NCBI GenBank assembly: GCA_963995505.1
Contig: OZ023182.1
Coordinates: forward strand, 17,831,619 to 17,895,618
Reading direction: 5' to 3'
Source of the DNA: Hypericum androsaemum
Lineage: Eukaryota; Streptophyta; Magnoliopsida; Malpighiales; Hypericaceae
Length of the DNA stretch: 64,000 bases
In this document: one piece after another, positions 47,101 to 58,867 of the stretch
How the letters are laid out: every line of letters starts with the position of its first letter
Position numbering within the stretch: position 1 is the first letter of the stretch
Translations under genes and position numbers: made by a program
The notes under the pieces: generated by a model
The model's input: only the letters and a program-made list of their open reading frames with translations
Told to the model about the DNA's origin: nothing
The model's database searches: none

Positions 47101-47920
47101 TTAGCCATATGGCCAGGTTTGCCACAGTTGTAGCAGTCGCCCTTGATCTTCTTGTTCTTTTTCTTCTTGGGCTCTTGCTTCTCCTGCTTATCCCCGGACT
47201 TCTTCCTCTTCTTGCCACCTTTTCCCTTGGCGAGTGCATGGTGGTCTTAGAGTTGGCCTTGCCTTGCTTGACTTTGGACTTTCGATTGTCTTTCTCGATC
47301 CTAAGTCTCACTATCAGGTCTTCTAGGCCCATGTCCTTCCTCTTGTGCTTGAGATAGCTCTTGAAGTCCTTCTAGAGTGGGGAGAGCTTCTCGATCATCG
47401 CAGCTACTTGGAAGGACTCGCTGAGTTGCATCCCTTCGGCTTGGATCTCGTGAAGGATCAGCTGCAACTCCTGCACTTGGTCGATGACCTTCTTGGAGTC
47501 CACCATCTTGAAGTCGAGGAATCATCCGACGATGAATTTCTTCGTCCCGGCATCCTCTGTTTTGTACTTCTTCTCGAGTGAACTCCACAGCTCCTTAGCG
47601 GTCTTGGTTACCGCGTAGATGTTGTAGAGCGTGTCATCTAGTCCATTCAGGATGTAGTTCCAGCACAGGAAGTCGCTGTGATTCCACGCGTCGAGAGCGT
47701 TGATCTTCTGTTGATCTGTCTGATTTTCTGCTATCTTCGGTGCTTCCTCTTTCAGGAACCGAACTAGATTGAGCGTGGTCAGATAGAACATCATCTTCTG
47801 TTGCCACCTCTTGAACTCGGTACCGTTGAACTTCGCTGGCCTTTCGGCGTGGACAGTTCCTGGTACCGTTGTCAGTGCTACGGTGCTTGACGATGCCATC
47901 TTCAAGTACACGAATCTCAT
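44176..47920 (-). pseudogene. Decayed Copia polyprotein, lineage 2 copy 1
   Basis: Gag (47920 to about 47330, two frames): [24 protein letters not shown] knuckle CYNCGKPGHMAKDC near 47150-47100. Protease site WFVDIGATRHVC (DTG changed to DIG). A well-kept 46566-46892 block ([19 protein letters not shown]). Integrase (about 46560-45750) badly eroded. RT part 45127-45747 (YKARLVAKGFKQKEGHDFFD), ended by a TAG stop, then the same frame 44176-45120: [28 protein letters not shown] (YVDD changed to YVDH, catalytically dead), [16 protein letters not shown] of RNase H. Several independent inactivating changes. Confidence 0.9.
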
Positions 47921-47928
47921 CTTACGAT

Positions 47929-48896
47929 TGTTGTTTGCAGAGGGTTCGGTATACTTGATTAGGATCTACGGCAGTCGAGGTAAGTGTTGGACACTTTTTC
48001 CGTAAGACGAGATTGCTCAGTATATTTCAGTGTGGTACGGGCTACGGCAATCGTCCCCAAGATACAACGACTGTTTGGGCATTTCTAAGAACGTTGCACA
48101 CGTATCTCGAAACTTTTGGGCGAACTCTTATATACCCAGAACTTTCTGATGGACTATTTATAAGTGAAGAACGGGGGGGATCGGAGAAGATAACAATGCT
48201 TATGGAATGCACTTGCTGCTGGGATGGTTTGCAAATGAGGGGGAGAGGCCAATTTATAGGCGTTGGAAGAGTGGCAGGCAGGCACTCCGAAGGGGCGCAT
48301 TCGTTCGGCCAGTAGGCTGGCTGGCTACACTCATGGCCCTTCGGTGGCATTCTGGATCCTTCCAGGTGCGCTCAGACTATGCTGGCACTCCTTTACGAGA
48401 GATCTCACAACCCTTCGGCCGTCTGGAAGTCTCCAGGATGTTTCAGCCCTTCATGCCTCTTCGGTGGCCATCCTAGAAGGCGCTCGCAGCCCCTCGTCAC
48501 TTCGGTAACTACACAGCTCTCTCCGGACTCGGGAAAAATACTTAAGGCTCCTCCAGCTCCTCGCGATGATGCGCATGTGCCAAGTGCCAAGTGTGCCACA
48601 AAGCGCCCATTGCGACCTGCGTCTAATGCGCTATGCGCACACGCACGTACGTGTGCACGTGCACGTGCTCGTGCTCGGGTGGTGCTACGCACCATCCTCT
48701 CCGCGGTCCGAGTTGGCTATTCTTCCATTTGGTCAACTTATTTCCTAGTCAACAAGGAGTTTCTCCTTATAAACTAGAAAATATTGGTGCCACTTTCCAA
48801 TGTGGGATTGCACTTTTCTTTTCCCTTTTGGGCCTCCCACTTTGGGCCTTTCTACTTTGTGCTTTGCATTGAATTTTTATTCAAGCTTTTCCAACA
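47929..48896 (-). repeat. 5' LTR of Copia lineage 2 copy 1
   Basis: 968 bp, many substitutions and small indels against 42517-43472, so clearly older than the young element at 28204-33060. CCTATAAATT (minus strand) at 48251-48260 is the TATA region. Confidence 0.9.
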
Positions 48897-49768
48897 TACC
48901 ACACCTCGGGCACTTACTGTCCTCTGTGAAGTGCCTCCGTGCACTTTCTCCATTGGTCATCAACCTGCCATGATAAAATAACCATGTGAATAAACGTATA
49001 TGCTTAGCGACCCGCATAGCCCATATCCGGCTCCAGATCGGGTCAACTTGTGGCATCACCTCCTCCTTTTACAAATCTCTATATATGGATTGTGTAGAGA
49101 AGCATCTATCATGGGTAAGGCTCCACGACAGTGTATCTGTCCATGCTGGAAAATCCTGCAAAAGAGTAGCCGTTGGGTGTGGAGGCAAGAAGGCCTCTAA
49201 TCTAGACACGTCTCAGCCGCTCCCTGGTGACCAAACTCGCCCAAATTAGTTCGAGTCCGAGGATGAACATGCAAAACTTGAGAGCTAAGGATGTGCATAT
49301 TTTGTAAATGTTAGGCAGAAGCTAATGTGCGTGTAAATGTTGCAACTTTTTTAAAAACTCTCTCTTTTTAAAAAAAATTAAATTTGAAAATAAGGACTTC
49401 TCTTCTTCCTCACAACATGTCTCTCTCTCATCCTGTACATTCTTTACAAAAAAAATTCATTGTTTCATGGAAATTACGACCTAACTGAGTTCAAATAGTG
49501 TGAAAAAAATCCCGAGATCTATTATATGAAACACTCTTATCTTCTACATTAAGCCTTCTTTAATTCAGATTTCTATTAACACTTAATAACTGCTATAAAT
49601 TAATAACGCGAAAACCTGTTTTGCGAAACTTTTTCTTGATTTGGTATAAAATCTTAATGAGTAGGACTTTTTGAGAATCTTTTATTACATTAGGACTTGA
49701 TACTATTAATTGTGGCCATAATAAAGTTTTTTTAAAAGTAAAGTTGTATTAGAATGGAGTAAAAAGTA

Positions 49769-50154
49769 GGAAAAATTACTCTCAAGTACCTCGAGTTTGC
49801 TTAAATATACTAAAAAGTTTCTACTGTTCACAAAATACATTCCTATGTCCCTCTAGTTTGATTTTATTATACTTTTAGGTCCCTAAATGAGTTTTTTTCT
49901 TTTTTTGTCATTGAAATGACGAAAATACTTTTAGAACAAAAAATAAAAAACCCGCTGACATCATTTTTATTTTTTTGTACTAGGGATATTTCAGTTATTT
50001 CATTAACAAAAATAAAAAAGAGCTGCTAACGTGCGCCAGAGACCCGAAAGTATAATAAAAGCAAACTAAAGGAGACGTAGGAATGTATTTTGTGAACAGG
50101 AGAGACTTTTTAGTATATTTAAACAACTCCGAGGGACTTGAGAGTAATTTTCCC
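49769..50154. mobile_element. Mutator-like foldback element (MITE), complete, 9-bp TSD
   Basis: 386 bp made almost wholly of two inverted arms of about 170 bp (gg(a)aaaattactctcaagt...; both contain atatactaaaaagt and ttattatacttt). Perfect TSD taaaaagta (49760-49768, 50155-50163). Relatives: an arm at 15783-15925 and the element near 24600-25390. Confidence 0.88.
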
Positions 50155-50163
50155 TAAAAAGTA

Positions 50164-50692
50164 TGTACATGGAAGCCAAAAAGGTTAAACCAGACACAAC
50201 CCCTACAAAGAAAACAACACCCCTAAAAAGAAGCCCCTACAAACAGGAAAGCTTCGGGATCATCCCATACAGAATCAAACATGGGATTCAAGGAAGACAA
50301 CCAAATCCTGGGATGCAAACTGAGAGGTTAAGTTTGACCAAACGAGTTACTCTTAAATATGGAAGAGTATCAAATATAAGAGAAATTCGTATTCGATGAT
50401 ACTCTCGTTGAAGATAACTTTGTTATGGAATAACCAAAGTCCCCAAATAACTGCATAGTTCGAAATCTAAATCTTCTTCTTCCATTCCATGACTTCCGAA
50501 TCCTTCCCAATGATCAAAAGAGGAGTTGCCATAATAAAGTTTCTCTAAATAAAAAGGCCATTTATGTTTATGTTCTTACAATTTTTTAACATTTAAAGCT
50601 TATTTTAAGCAATTTCTTATTAATTATTATCCTGTCAATTTCGAATTCATTTTGTTCATTGGTGTCACGTATTTCCTTGTTATTTCTCCACT
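50164..50692. other. Spacer between two Mutator-like elements; nothing recognised
   Basis: AT-rich. The 78-codon ORF at 50163-50399 has no family resemblance and starts at the element border. Confidence 0.5.
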
Positions 50693-50702
50693 ATATTATT
50701 TA

Positions 50703-51921
50703 GGATAAATTATGCTCAGGTCCTTGTAGTTTGGTCTCCCTCCCTCTTGAGTTCCTACATATCTAAAATCCAAACTGATGTCCCCTGTGTTTGGTTTTAG
50801 AAATTCTACGGTCCCTCATTGACGTCGCGTCCTTTTTCATTTTTTTTATCATAAAAATGACCAAAATGCCCTTAAAAAGATTTTAAAAAAACTTACGTTC
50901 TCCAACCTCTTGAACTCCAAGTACACCAACCAAAAATAAGATTAAATTAACTATAACCCAACAATAAGAACACCAAGAACACTACAAAACCCATTAATCG
51001 ATTGAATCAACTAGCTACCAATCCTTACACCTTACTTCTTCTTCTTCCCCTTCATTTACTCCCATTTTGAGGCGCTACCTATTGCCTGTGCAACTCCGGG
51101 CTGAACGACACCGTTATGCCGAAGGACATAGACTACGCTTGCGGTGCTGGAGCTGATTGTACGGCGATACTCCAGAGCGGCGCGTGTTACAATCCCAACA
51201 CTGTCAAGGCCCACTGCGACTACGCGGTCAACAGCTACTTCCAGCGCAAGGGCCAGGCCGTCGGCAGCTGCGACTTCTCTGGCACCGCCGCCACCTCCCC
51301 TACCGGCCCCACCTGTATTTCCCCTTCCTCACTCCTCTAAACACAACCCATTTCCCATTTCCCAATCTCATCTCCTTTACAGTTTATAGCTCTCAATCTC
51401 ATCTGGGTCCCCCCAAAGTTCCAATTTTAACCCTTTTCCATTACCCAAAGAGTTAAGGACTCCAACTTTAGCTACCCAAAGCTCCATTCTTTTCAATTCT
51501 GGATGCCCAGTTCGCCTTCCAATGGAGATGCGGATCCGCCCAAGATCCCAACGACCAAGATGTGGAAATGGGCGGATTTAGTTGAGCTCCAAAGCACTAA
51601 GTCCAATTAATGTGGAAACGGGGAATTTGGTGTTCTTGTTGGATTTTATTAATTTAATCTTTTTCTTGGTTGGTATTCTTGAAGTTCATTCATGGTTGGT
51701 GTTTTTGAAGTTCAATATGTTGAAGAAGGTAAGTTTTTTTGTTTTTTTAAGGAGCATTTTGGTCATTTCTATGATAAAAAATGTAAAAAAGGACTCATGA
51801 CGTTAGCGAAAGATCCGAGAGTTTCTAAAACCAAACACGGGAGACGTCAGCATGGATTTTAAAAATGCAGAGACCCGAAAAGGGGAGAGACCAAACTACA
51901 GGGACCTGAACATAATTTATC
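50703..51921 (+). mobile_element. Pack-MULE: Mutator-like element carrying a captured X8 exon
   Basis: TIRs of about 190 bp: left ggataaattatgctcaggtc, right end inverted tgataaattatgttcaggtc, both containing gtttggttttagaaa. Perfect 10-bp TSD atattattta (50693-50702, 51922-51931), in the 9-11-bp range typical of Mutator elements. Between the arms lie about 800 bp of non-repetitive DNA with exon-like coding sequence at 51071-51340. No transposase, so it must move in trans. Strand given is that of the captured exon. Confidence 0.9.
51071..51340 (+). pseudogene. Captured X8 (CBM43-type, PDCB-like) exon inside the Pack-MULE
   Basis: The frame reads YCLCNSGLNDTV, then KDIDYACGAGADCTAI, SGACYNPNTVKAHCDYAVNS and FQRKGQAVGSCDFSGTA. 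This is the X8 domain of plasmodesmata callose-binding proteins and related GPI-anchored proteins, with the Cys pattern intact and no stop. It is preceded by ttttgag, which could be the end of an intron acceptor, exactly where the X8 exon usually begins. It ends near 51314 at a possible GT donor (ccacct|gtattt), after which the frame runs a few codons to a stop. No signal peptide exon is present, so as it stands it would not make a secreted protein unless fused to new upstream sequence. The first Met in frame is at 51116. Confidence 0.85.
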
Positions 51922-51931
51922 ATATTATTTA

Positions 51932-52956
51932 TCATTGATCTAAGTATAAAATGCTACCTATAATGCTGGATTTTACAAGATGAGAAATTAAAATTCGTGC
52001 AAATTGTTGTTGGATAGTTTTTGCCGTTGATTTATTTATAAGCGTGGCTTAATTTGAGATGATAATTATCATTTTGCTAGTTTAAAGTGCCTTGAGATTA
52101 TTTGTAAGTATGAAAATTCAAGTATCAATATTTTAGATTTTGAGTTGTATAAGGAACACTATTAATATACAATAAATATCATTCTAAAAAAATATATAAT
52201 AAATATGAAAAGCAATAATGAGATAGGCATCCTGCTCGATTTGCTTCCTTATTAGCGTTCTAACTTTCTTTTTTTGTAGATTTCCTATTTTATTATAATT
52301 TTTTTGGTTTACACTTCCTATTTAGTTATCAGATTTAAGTTCTTACCCTTAAATCTAAAATATTTCTTATTCAGTTAATACCTATAAATATGAATACGTA
52401 TCTAGTTTGAGACATTAGTCATAGAATTCTCCAAATATTTGAACATCATTCTGGTTTATCTACTGCTGTTGGTAGTCCCTTGGTTAGATAAAGATGGCAC
52501 TTAGTATCACGTAAGTGTTCTTACAATTTTAGTACTCATTCTTTGTCACTTATTTATTATAATTTCTTTATATTCGCTTGAATTTATTTATAATTTTGTT
52601 CATAATATTATGAAATATGCTTGTTGAATTTTACAAACATCGTTTCTGTTTTGTTTAATTAAAATTTCATCCATGTCGTGAAGTTCTTTTCTTTTAAATA
52701 AAAGGTAAAATAGATGTAAAACTAAAACAAGAACAAGCTGTAAATAACAGGGCTAGGAGCTTGAGAGTTTATATGCCTATTTTGTAACAGTAAAGAATTA
52801 TTTTTTTGTGAGGTAAAGATTTATATGTTCATGTTATGGTTTCTGTGTTTTGAAATCCGAGGAAAATGCTGCAATAAAATCATTGAATTGACTTAAGTCT
52901 AGTGATTTTAAGAAATTAAATCATCACCAAGACAGCCTAAAGGCTTAGGAATATAA
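51932..52956. other. Upstream part of duplication copy 2
   Basis: From about 52455 it is homologous to 38995-39276 and 40044-40130, the region upstream of EPFL copy 1. The first half has no recognised feature. Confidence 0.6.
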
Positions 52957-53100
52957 TTTGTTATTGGGTAAATTATCTTCTAGTCCCTGGTATTTGGTCA
53001 TCCTCCCCCTCGGGTCCCTGCATTTTAAAAATAATTTTACCGTCTTCCAACTTTAGTTTTAGAAACTCTCAGGTCCTTGGCTGACGTTAGCACCCATTTT

Positions 53101-54306
53101 TGTTAGACAAATATTAGTAATTATGGCATGAGTATGTAAATACAAATCGTAAGCATATAAAGAGAGGAGTTTAAAGAATGCTCACGATCACACTTGTAGG
53201 TAAGTGTGTAACACTTTCGTCTTCAAGTTAGGATTTCGGATTGAATCCTGGACGAGGCCACAGTTTAACCGTGTGCCCTTAAACTCTTATTATCCGCCTA
53301 TATGCTTCAGGCCTCCGTGGGTAATAGAGCTCCCAAAGTACAACGCCCAATCCCGAGTACTATAGGAAGCACTATAGCACACCTTTCGAACCTTTCGTAG
53401 CCTTAGAACTCCGACACAATGAAAGTGAGAAATGCTATGCTAAGGAGGGAGAAGTAGAGAGCTCTGAAGAGATGAAGAGCTGGGGGTGATTTGGAATCAA
53501 GGAGGTGGGCTCCTTTTATAGGCAGCCTTGGACCTCCAACAGCCAAATCCAGATTTAATAGGGCCATCAACCCACCCATTAAATGGGCTTTTACAATACC
53601 CATAAAACCCCAAACATAAATAGGCTGTTACTCTCATGAATTTAAAATTCGAATTTAAATTCAAATGGCAGCTGGCAAGAGAAGGTTCCAGAACGTGGAC
53701 TTGTCCAAACGGAAGTCCAAGAAGCCCAGAGGACTTTTTGGGCCTAGGATCGCTACAACAAGTCCGGCCCAGTTCTAAAAAGATAAGGCCCTGAATCTGG
53801 AACAATTCCCACAAACCCACAATCCCGCAACCCGCAACCTGCAACTCGCAACCCGCAACCGCACCCACACCCGAGCCCGAGCCCGCACCGAGCCGGACGG
53901 ACGGACGGCGCGAGGAGCCTCTCCCTTCTCCACCAGTTTACCCATGCTAGACTTATAGTCCCTTATAAACTTGTCTCAGCATGGTGCGCTAACCAATGTG
54001 GGATTGTGCTTATTTTAATAACAACCATACCACTTTAAAGCTAATTTTTATTCACCCCGAGAATTGGATTTTCGCAAGTGTTATATATCGTTACGAAGCT
54101 CTATCAACGAGCTTCGTATTGATCTCACAAACACCCAAAATCAATTAGTGTGACCTTCAATTAAATTAGCTCAAAGTTACCTACTAATTACTTAGTTATT
54201 ATATTTAATTAGGATTCTTCCTCTAATTAAATATTTGGGCCAAAGCCCAATATACTCACTTGTATTGGGCCATCTCTTCCTTGGTTAATAAACCAATTCT
54301 CCAACA
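53101..54306 (-). repeat. 3' LTR of Copia lineage 2 copy 2
   Basis: TGTTAGACAAAT ... TCTCCAACA on the plus strand. The minus strand carries CCTATAAAAGGAG near 53510-53522. It retains a ~33-bp segment (ttgtccaaacggaagtcc region) missing from the other LTR. Confidence 0.9.
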
Positions 54307-54542
54307 ATCCCCCACATGAATGCAAATTGGCTTATATATGATATGAGCCTACCAATGCTACATGCAACTTGGAGTTCTGCGAGAATTTGTTGCATCAGAA
54401 AAAGTGGTTGAAAGTCTTGAACCTTCCTTAGTGAAATACCTTCGGATATACTTGCCAACCAGTGGACGCGATGCCTTGAACTGTTCGGCGTTTCATGTAT
54501 ACCAAGACAAAGGTACTCACACAACTCCTTCTCAAACTACTA

Positions 54543-57500
54543 CTACTTGGTTCTTTCGTTGTTGTCCATTTTGGCCCTGGACTGCCTTGGAAACTTGGTT
54601 CTACGACGTATGTGTCTAGACTTTCCATTATACACATTATTTTGTGCTCTTCCAATAGCTGATTGACTATCACAGTGCACGCTAATGGGAGGCACTGGTT
54701 TTGACCACATCGGGATGTCCTCCAAGAAACTTCGGAGCCAATCTGCCTCTTCAGCTGCTAGATCCAATGCTATAAATTCTGATTCCATAGTTGATCTAGC
54801 AATGCAAGTTTGTTTGCATGATCTCCACGAGACCGCTGCTCCTCCAAATATAAATATGTATCCGCTAGTGGATTTTATATTCTTGGAGTCCGAGATCCAG
54901 TTCGCGTCTGAATACCCTTCCAGAACGGCTGGATATCTCATATAGTGTAATCCATAGTTACCAGTGTACCTTAGGTATCTAAGAACTCTAACTATCGCTT
55001 TTCAATGTTCATAATTGGGATTACTCGTATATCTCGATAATCTGTTAACCGAGTTTACAATATCTGGTCTAGTACAGTCCATGAGGTACATTAGACTGCC
55101 TATAACTCTAGAATATTCTAGTTGTCTCACACTCTCTCTGCGATTCTTGCAGAAACTCGACACCACTTCCATAGGAGTTCTCGCAATTATATTGCTATCC
55201 TTATCGAATTTGTCAAGTATCTTTTCGACATAGTGACCTTGGGAAAGCGCGTAACCTTCTGAAGTCTTGGTGATTTTCATCCCAAGTATTACATCAGCTT
55301 GTCCCAAGTCTTTCATGTCAAAATTTTGTGACAACATTTTCTTGGTAATTTTGATATTATCATTATTACCCACGATCAATATGTCATCTACGTAGAGACA
55401 AACTATCACATAGTCGTTATCATTTCTTTTCACGTAGACACATTTATCACATTGGTTTATCTGAAATCCGTTAAATAGCATTACACTATCAAACTTTTCG
55501 TGCCATTGTTTAGGTGCTTGTTTTAGTCCATACAAGGATTTTACAAGTTTACACACCTTATGTTCTTTACCTGGAACCACAAACTCTTCGGGTTGCTCCA
55601 TGTAAATCTCCTCTTCCAAATCTCCATTAAGGAAGGCCGTCTTCACATCCATTTGATGGATCTCTAGGTTGAACAAAGCCGCCAAGGCTATGACTAACCT
55701 AATAGACAATTTCCTAGAGACAGGAGCATATGTGTCAAAATAATCAACACCCTCAGTTTGCTTGTAGCCTTTAACAATAAGTCTCGCCTTGTACTTATCC
55801 ACTGTACCATCAGGCTTCATCTTCTTTTTGAATATCCACTTATGGCCCAGTGGTTTACTACCCGGAGGTAGATCTACTAGTTTCCAAGTGTGATTATGTA
55901 AGATAGACTCTATCTCACTATTCACCGCTTCCTTCCAAAGAGCAGAGTCTGTAGAAGACATTGCTTCTTTGTAGGTTACTGGATCTTTTTCTAATAGATA
56001 TGTTAGGAAATCTGATCCGAAAGACTTTTCTTTTCTAGCCCTTTTCCCACGCCTAGGCTCTTCAACTTCATCTTGAGGTTCCTCTCCCCCCACATTGCTT
56101 CCACTTTGGTCAATTTGACGGTCAACACCAGTTCGAGCTTTGTGAGGAAAGATTTCCTCAAAGAATGAAGCATCCCTAGCTTCTATGATAGTATTTACGT
56201 GGATATCAGAGTTATCTGAGTTGTGTACCAAGAATCGATATACAACACTATCTTGTGCATAACCGATAAACACACAATCCACCGTCTTGGGTCATATCCT
56301 TGTCCTTTTAGGAGGTAAGATCGGAACCTTAGCAAGACATCCCCAAACCCTTAGGAATTTATAGCTAGGCGCATGACCTTTCCATAATTCGTAAGGTATT
56401 TTATCCAACTTTTTATGTGGTACCCTGTTGAGCACATAGTTGGCCGAAAGCACCGCTTCCCCCTACAAATTCCTTGGTAATCCGGAACTAATAAGTATCG
56501 CATTCATCATTTCCTTAAGCGTCCTATTCTTCCTTTCTGCAATTCCATTTTGCTCGGGAGAATAAGGCACCGTGATGAACGATTCCATTCTCGGCACAAA
56601 CTTGTGCAAATGGAGATTCATATTCACCACCTCGGTCACTTCGAAGATTTTTTATCTTCTGCCAAGTTGGTTCTCAACTTTATTCTTATAGTGAATGAAC
56701 ATGTCTATTGCTTCGTCTTTACTTCTCATCAAGTAGACATAGCAATACCTCGTACAATCGTCGATAAAAGTTATAAAATAATTTTTACCGCCACGCGTTT
56801 GTACGTATTTTAAATCACATACGTCGGTGTGGATTAAATCCAATGGTTCCGTACTTCGCTCAATCGAGTGGGAAGATGCTTTGGCGTACTTGGCCTCAAC
56901 ACAAGTCTCGCACTTATGTTTGTGATCGATGTTAAACTTTGGTAGTAGGTTAAGTGATATTAGCCTTTGCAAAGACTTATAGTTCACATGACCTAGTCTA
57001 CCATGCCATAAATATAATGAATCCCGAGAATAAGCAACCTTCACTTTCTCATTGGCCTTATCAGCAACATTCATTACATTATTGCTCGTGCTAGCCTTAT
57101 TGGCGGTACCCACATCAATCTTATCACTAGACTTTGCCTTGGGAGCTAAAGTCATTACACTCATCTTAAAAAGATTGTTGGTCAAGTAGCCATTGCCAAC
57201 GAACATCCCTCCCTTGGACATGATGACCTTGTCGGACTCGAACACAAGCCGAAAGCCCCTCTTGTTGAGCACCACTCCGGAGATAAGATTCTTTCGAATC
57301 TCGGGCATATGCAGCACATCAGTCAAGGTCAGCTCCTTGCCCGAGGTCATCTTCAGCATGACCGTCCCCTTGCCTTCAACCTTCGAGACTGCAGAATTTC
57401 CCATGTAGCAGTTCTCATCATTGACCGGTTGATAGGTCTTGAACATCTATTTGTTGGCACAAATGTGGCGGGTAGCCCCCGTGTCCACCCACCATTCCTT

Positions 57501-58567
57501 CGAGTTCCCACCCACGAGGTTCACCTCGGACACAACGGCCGTGAGGTGCATCTCATCGAGGTCGGAGCTCAAGCTAGCCTCCGCAATGTTAGCATTGGCG
57601 GGCTTCTTCTTCTTGCCCTTGCTTAGTCCTGCCGTCTTCTTACCCTCCGCAGCTAGACGTTTGTAGCAATCTTTGGCACGATGGCCGGTCTTGTTGCAAA
57701 CAAAGCAGGCACCAGTAAAGCTCTTGTTCTGAGCATCTCCCTTGGAATCATTTGAGCATTTCCACTTGTTCCCACGGGAGCTCCCCCCGGTCTCGACCAC
57801 ATTGGCCTTAGCAACCATGCCACTTGGTTTCTTATCAACCTTTCGGTTGTCTTGCTCGATGCGCAACCTTCGGATAAGGTCCTCGAGAGTCATCTTCTTT
57901 CTCTTGTGCTTGAGGTACATCTTGAAGTCCTTCCAAGATGGTGGTAATTGAATTTCTCAATTACCATCGCCACTTGGAGGGCATCATTGATGGCCATTTC
58001 CTCCGTTGTAAGATCATGAAAGATCAATTGCAACTCTTCGCATTGTTCCACAACGCTCTTTCCATCGACCATCTGATAGTCGTGGAAGCGCCCGGCCACA
58101 AATTTCTTTGCACCGGCGTCGTCAACTTTATATTTGTGCTCCAACGATTCCCAAAGATCTTTAGACGTTTCTTTGGTATAGTACACGCCGTAAAGCAAAT
58201 CGTCGAGTGAACCCAATATATAGTTGCGACATAGGTAATCTTCATGTACCCATGCATTGTGGATCGCGGTTTGAAGCGGATCACTCACATTCTCTTTAGG
58301 TTTCTCCTCCTTGACATACCGGCTAAAGTTCAAGGCGGTCAAGTAGAACAACATTTTTTGTTGCCATCTCTTGAAATTTCCACTCTTGAACTTTTCCGGT
58401 TTCTCAAGATGAGAGTACGGCAGTGGCATTGGGTGTCTATGACCCGGCATCACGGCCTCAGCGCCGCTAGCCCTCACAATAGGAACCTCCTCGTTCAAGT
58501 TGTCATTCGTGGTGTTCGTCGCACCGGAGTTGTTGATCTCGTGTGGGGGAGAGTTGTTATCAGCCAT
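54543..58567 (-). pseudogene. Decayed Copia polyprotein, lineage 2 copy 2
   Basis: Gag from MADNNSPPHE at 58567 ([19 protein letters not shown]), frameshift near 57945, CCHC knuckle CFVCNKTGHRAKDC, protease WWVDTGATRHICANK then an in-frame TAG at 57447-57449. The same frame then gives LTLTDVLHMPEIRKNLISG, the HHCC region (WHGRLGHVN ... CETC) and the integrase start (LIHTDVCDLKYV, FIDDCTRYCYVYLM) until a frame break near 56652. The later integrase is eroded. From 56282: YKARLIVKGYKQTEGVDYFD, CLYVDDILIVGNN (YVDD intact), SRVIGSLMYLMDCTRPDI. After a break near 55000, RNase H ([16 protein letters not shown]) to 54543. Confidence 0.9.
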
Positions 58568-58867
58568 AATCTATAGATCACCAAATAACCTTTAGTGAGT
58601 AATCGGTTTGGGTCCAACAGAAAACCGAACGCGTTGAAAAATCAGTATGCAATAATGGGCCAAGCCCACGTTTACAACCTAAGTAGTACGATTAGAACAA
58701 CCCAATAAAAATTGCGAGTTTAATTTTTCGCAAGTGATTGAATTATAGTAACTTTCGTACAGGAGCAAAAGTATATTACAAGTATATGCTTATACGGTAC
58801 AGAACAGTCCTCGACAACAAGTATGCTTGAAATTTACTAATATCACGTGTTAATAAGAGTTTAAGAT

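Larger units (their letters stand above)
42517..48896 (-). mobile_element. Copia LTR retrotransposon, lineage 2, copy 1, decayed
   Basis: LTRs at 42517-43472 (956 bp) and 47929-48896 (968 bp). Perfect TSD tacca (42512-42516, 48897-48901). Purine tract tgtgggggat beside the 3' LTR. The tRNA-Met primer site seen in the other families is absent: gag begins about 10 bp from the 5' LTR, suggesting the leader is deleted. It shares the LTR end ttccaacaatcccccacatg (LTR plus tract) with element 53101-60092. Confidence 0.92.
41600..49260 (-). mobile_element. LINE, minus orientation, split by an older Copia element
   Basis: Right part (48902-49260): LTHDRCFSTQSIYRDL, then IWSRIWAMRVAKHIRLFTWL, then HGRLMTNGESARRHFTEDSK and CPRCGM, the zf-RVT region. 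Left part (41600-42511): decayed RNase H end, then an oligo-T run at about 41599-41605 marking the 3' tail. The Copia element 42517-48896 with its tacca TSD lies between. Outer TSD not found; the right limit is approximate. Confidence 0.7.

Noticed and set aside
42832..48777. Several 80-130-codon ORFs at 42.6-43.4 kb and again at 48.0-48.8 kb
   Set aside because: They fall in the two LTRs of the 42517-48896 element and follow its repeated sequence.
51068..51345. A functional X8-domain gene at 51.1 kb
   Set aside because: Only the X8 exon is present, without a signal-peptide exon or GPI tail, and it sits wholly between Mutator-type TIRs with a target duplication.
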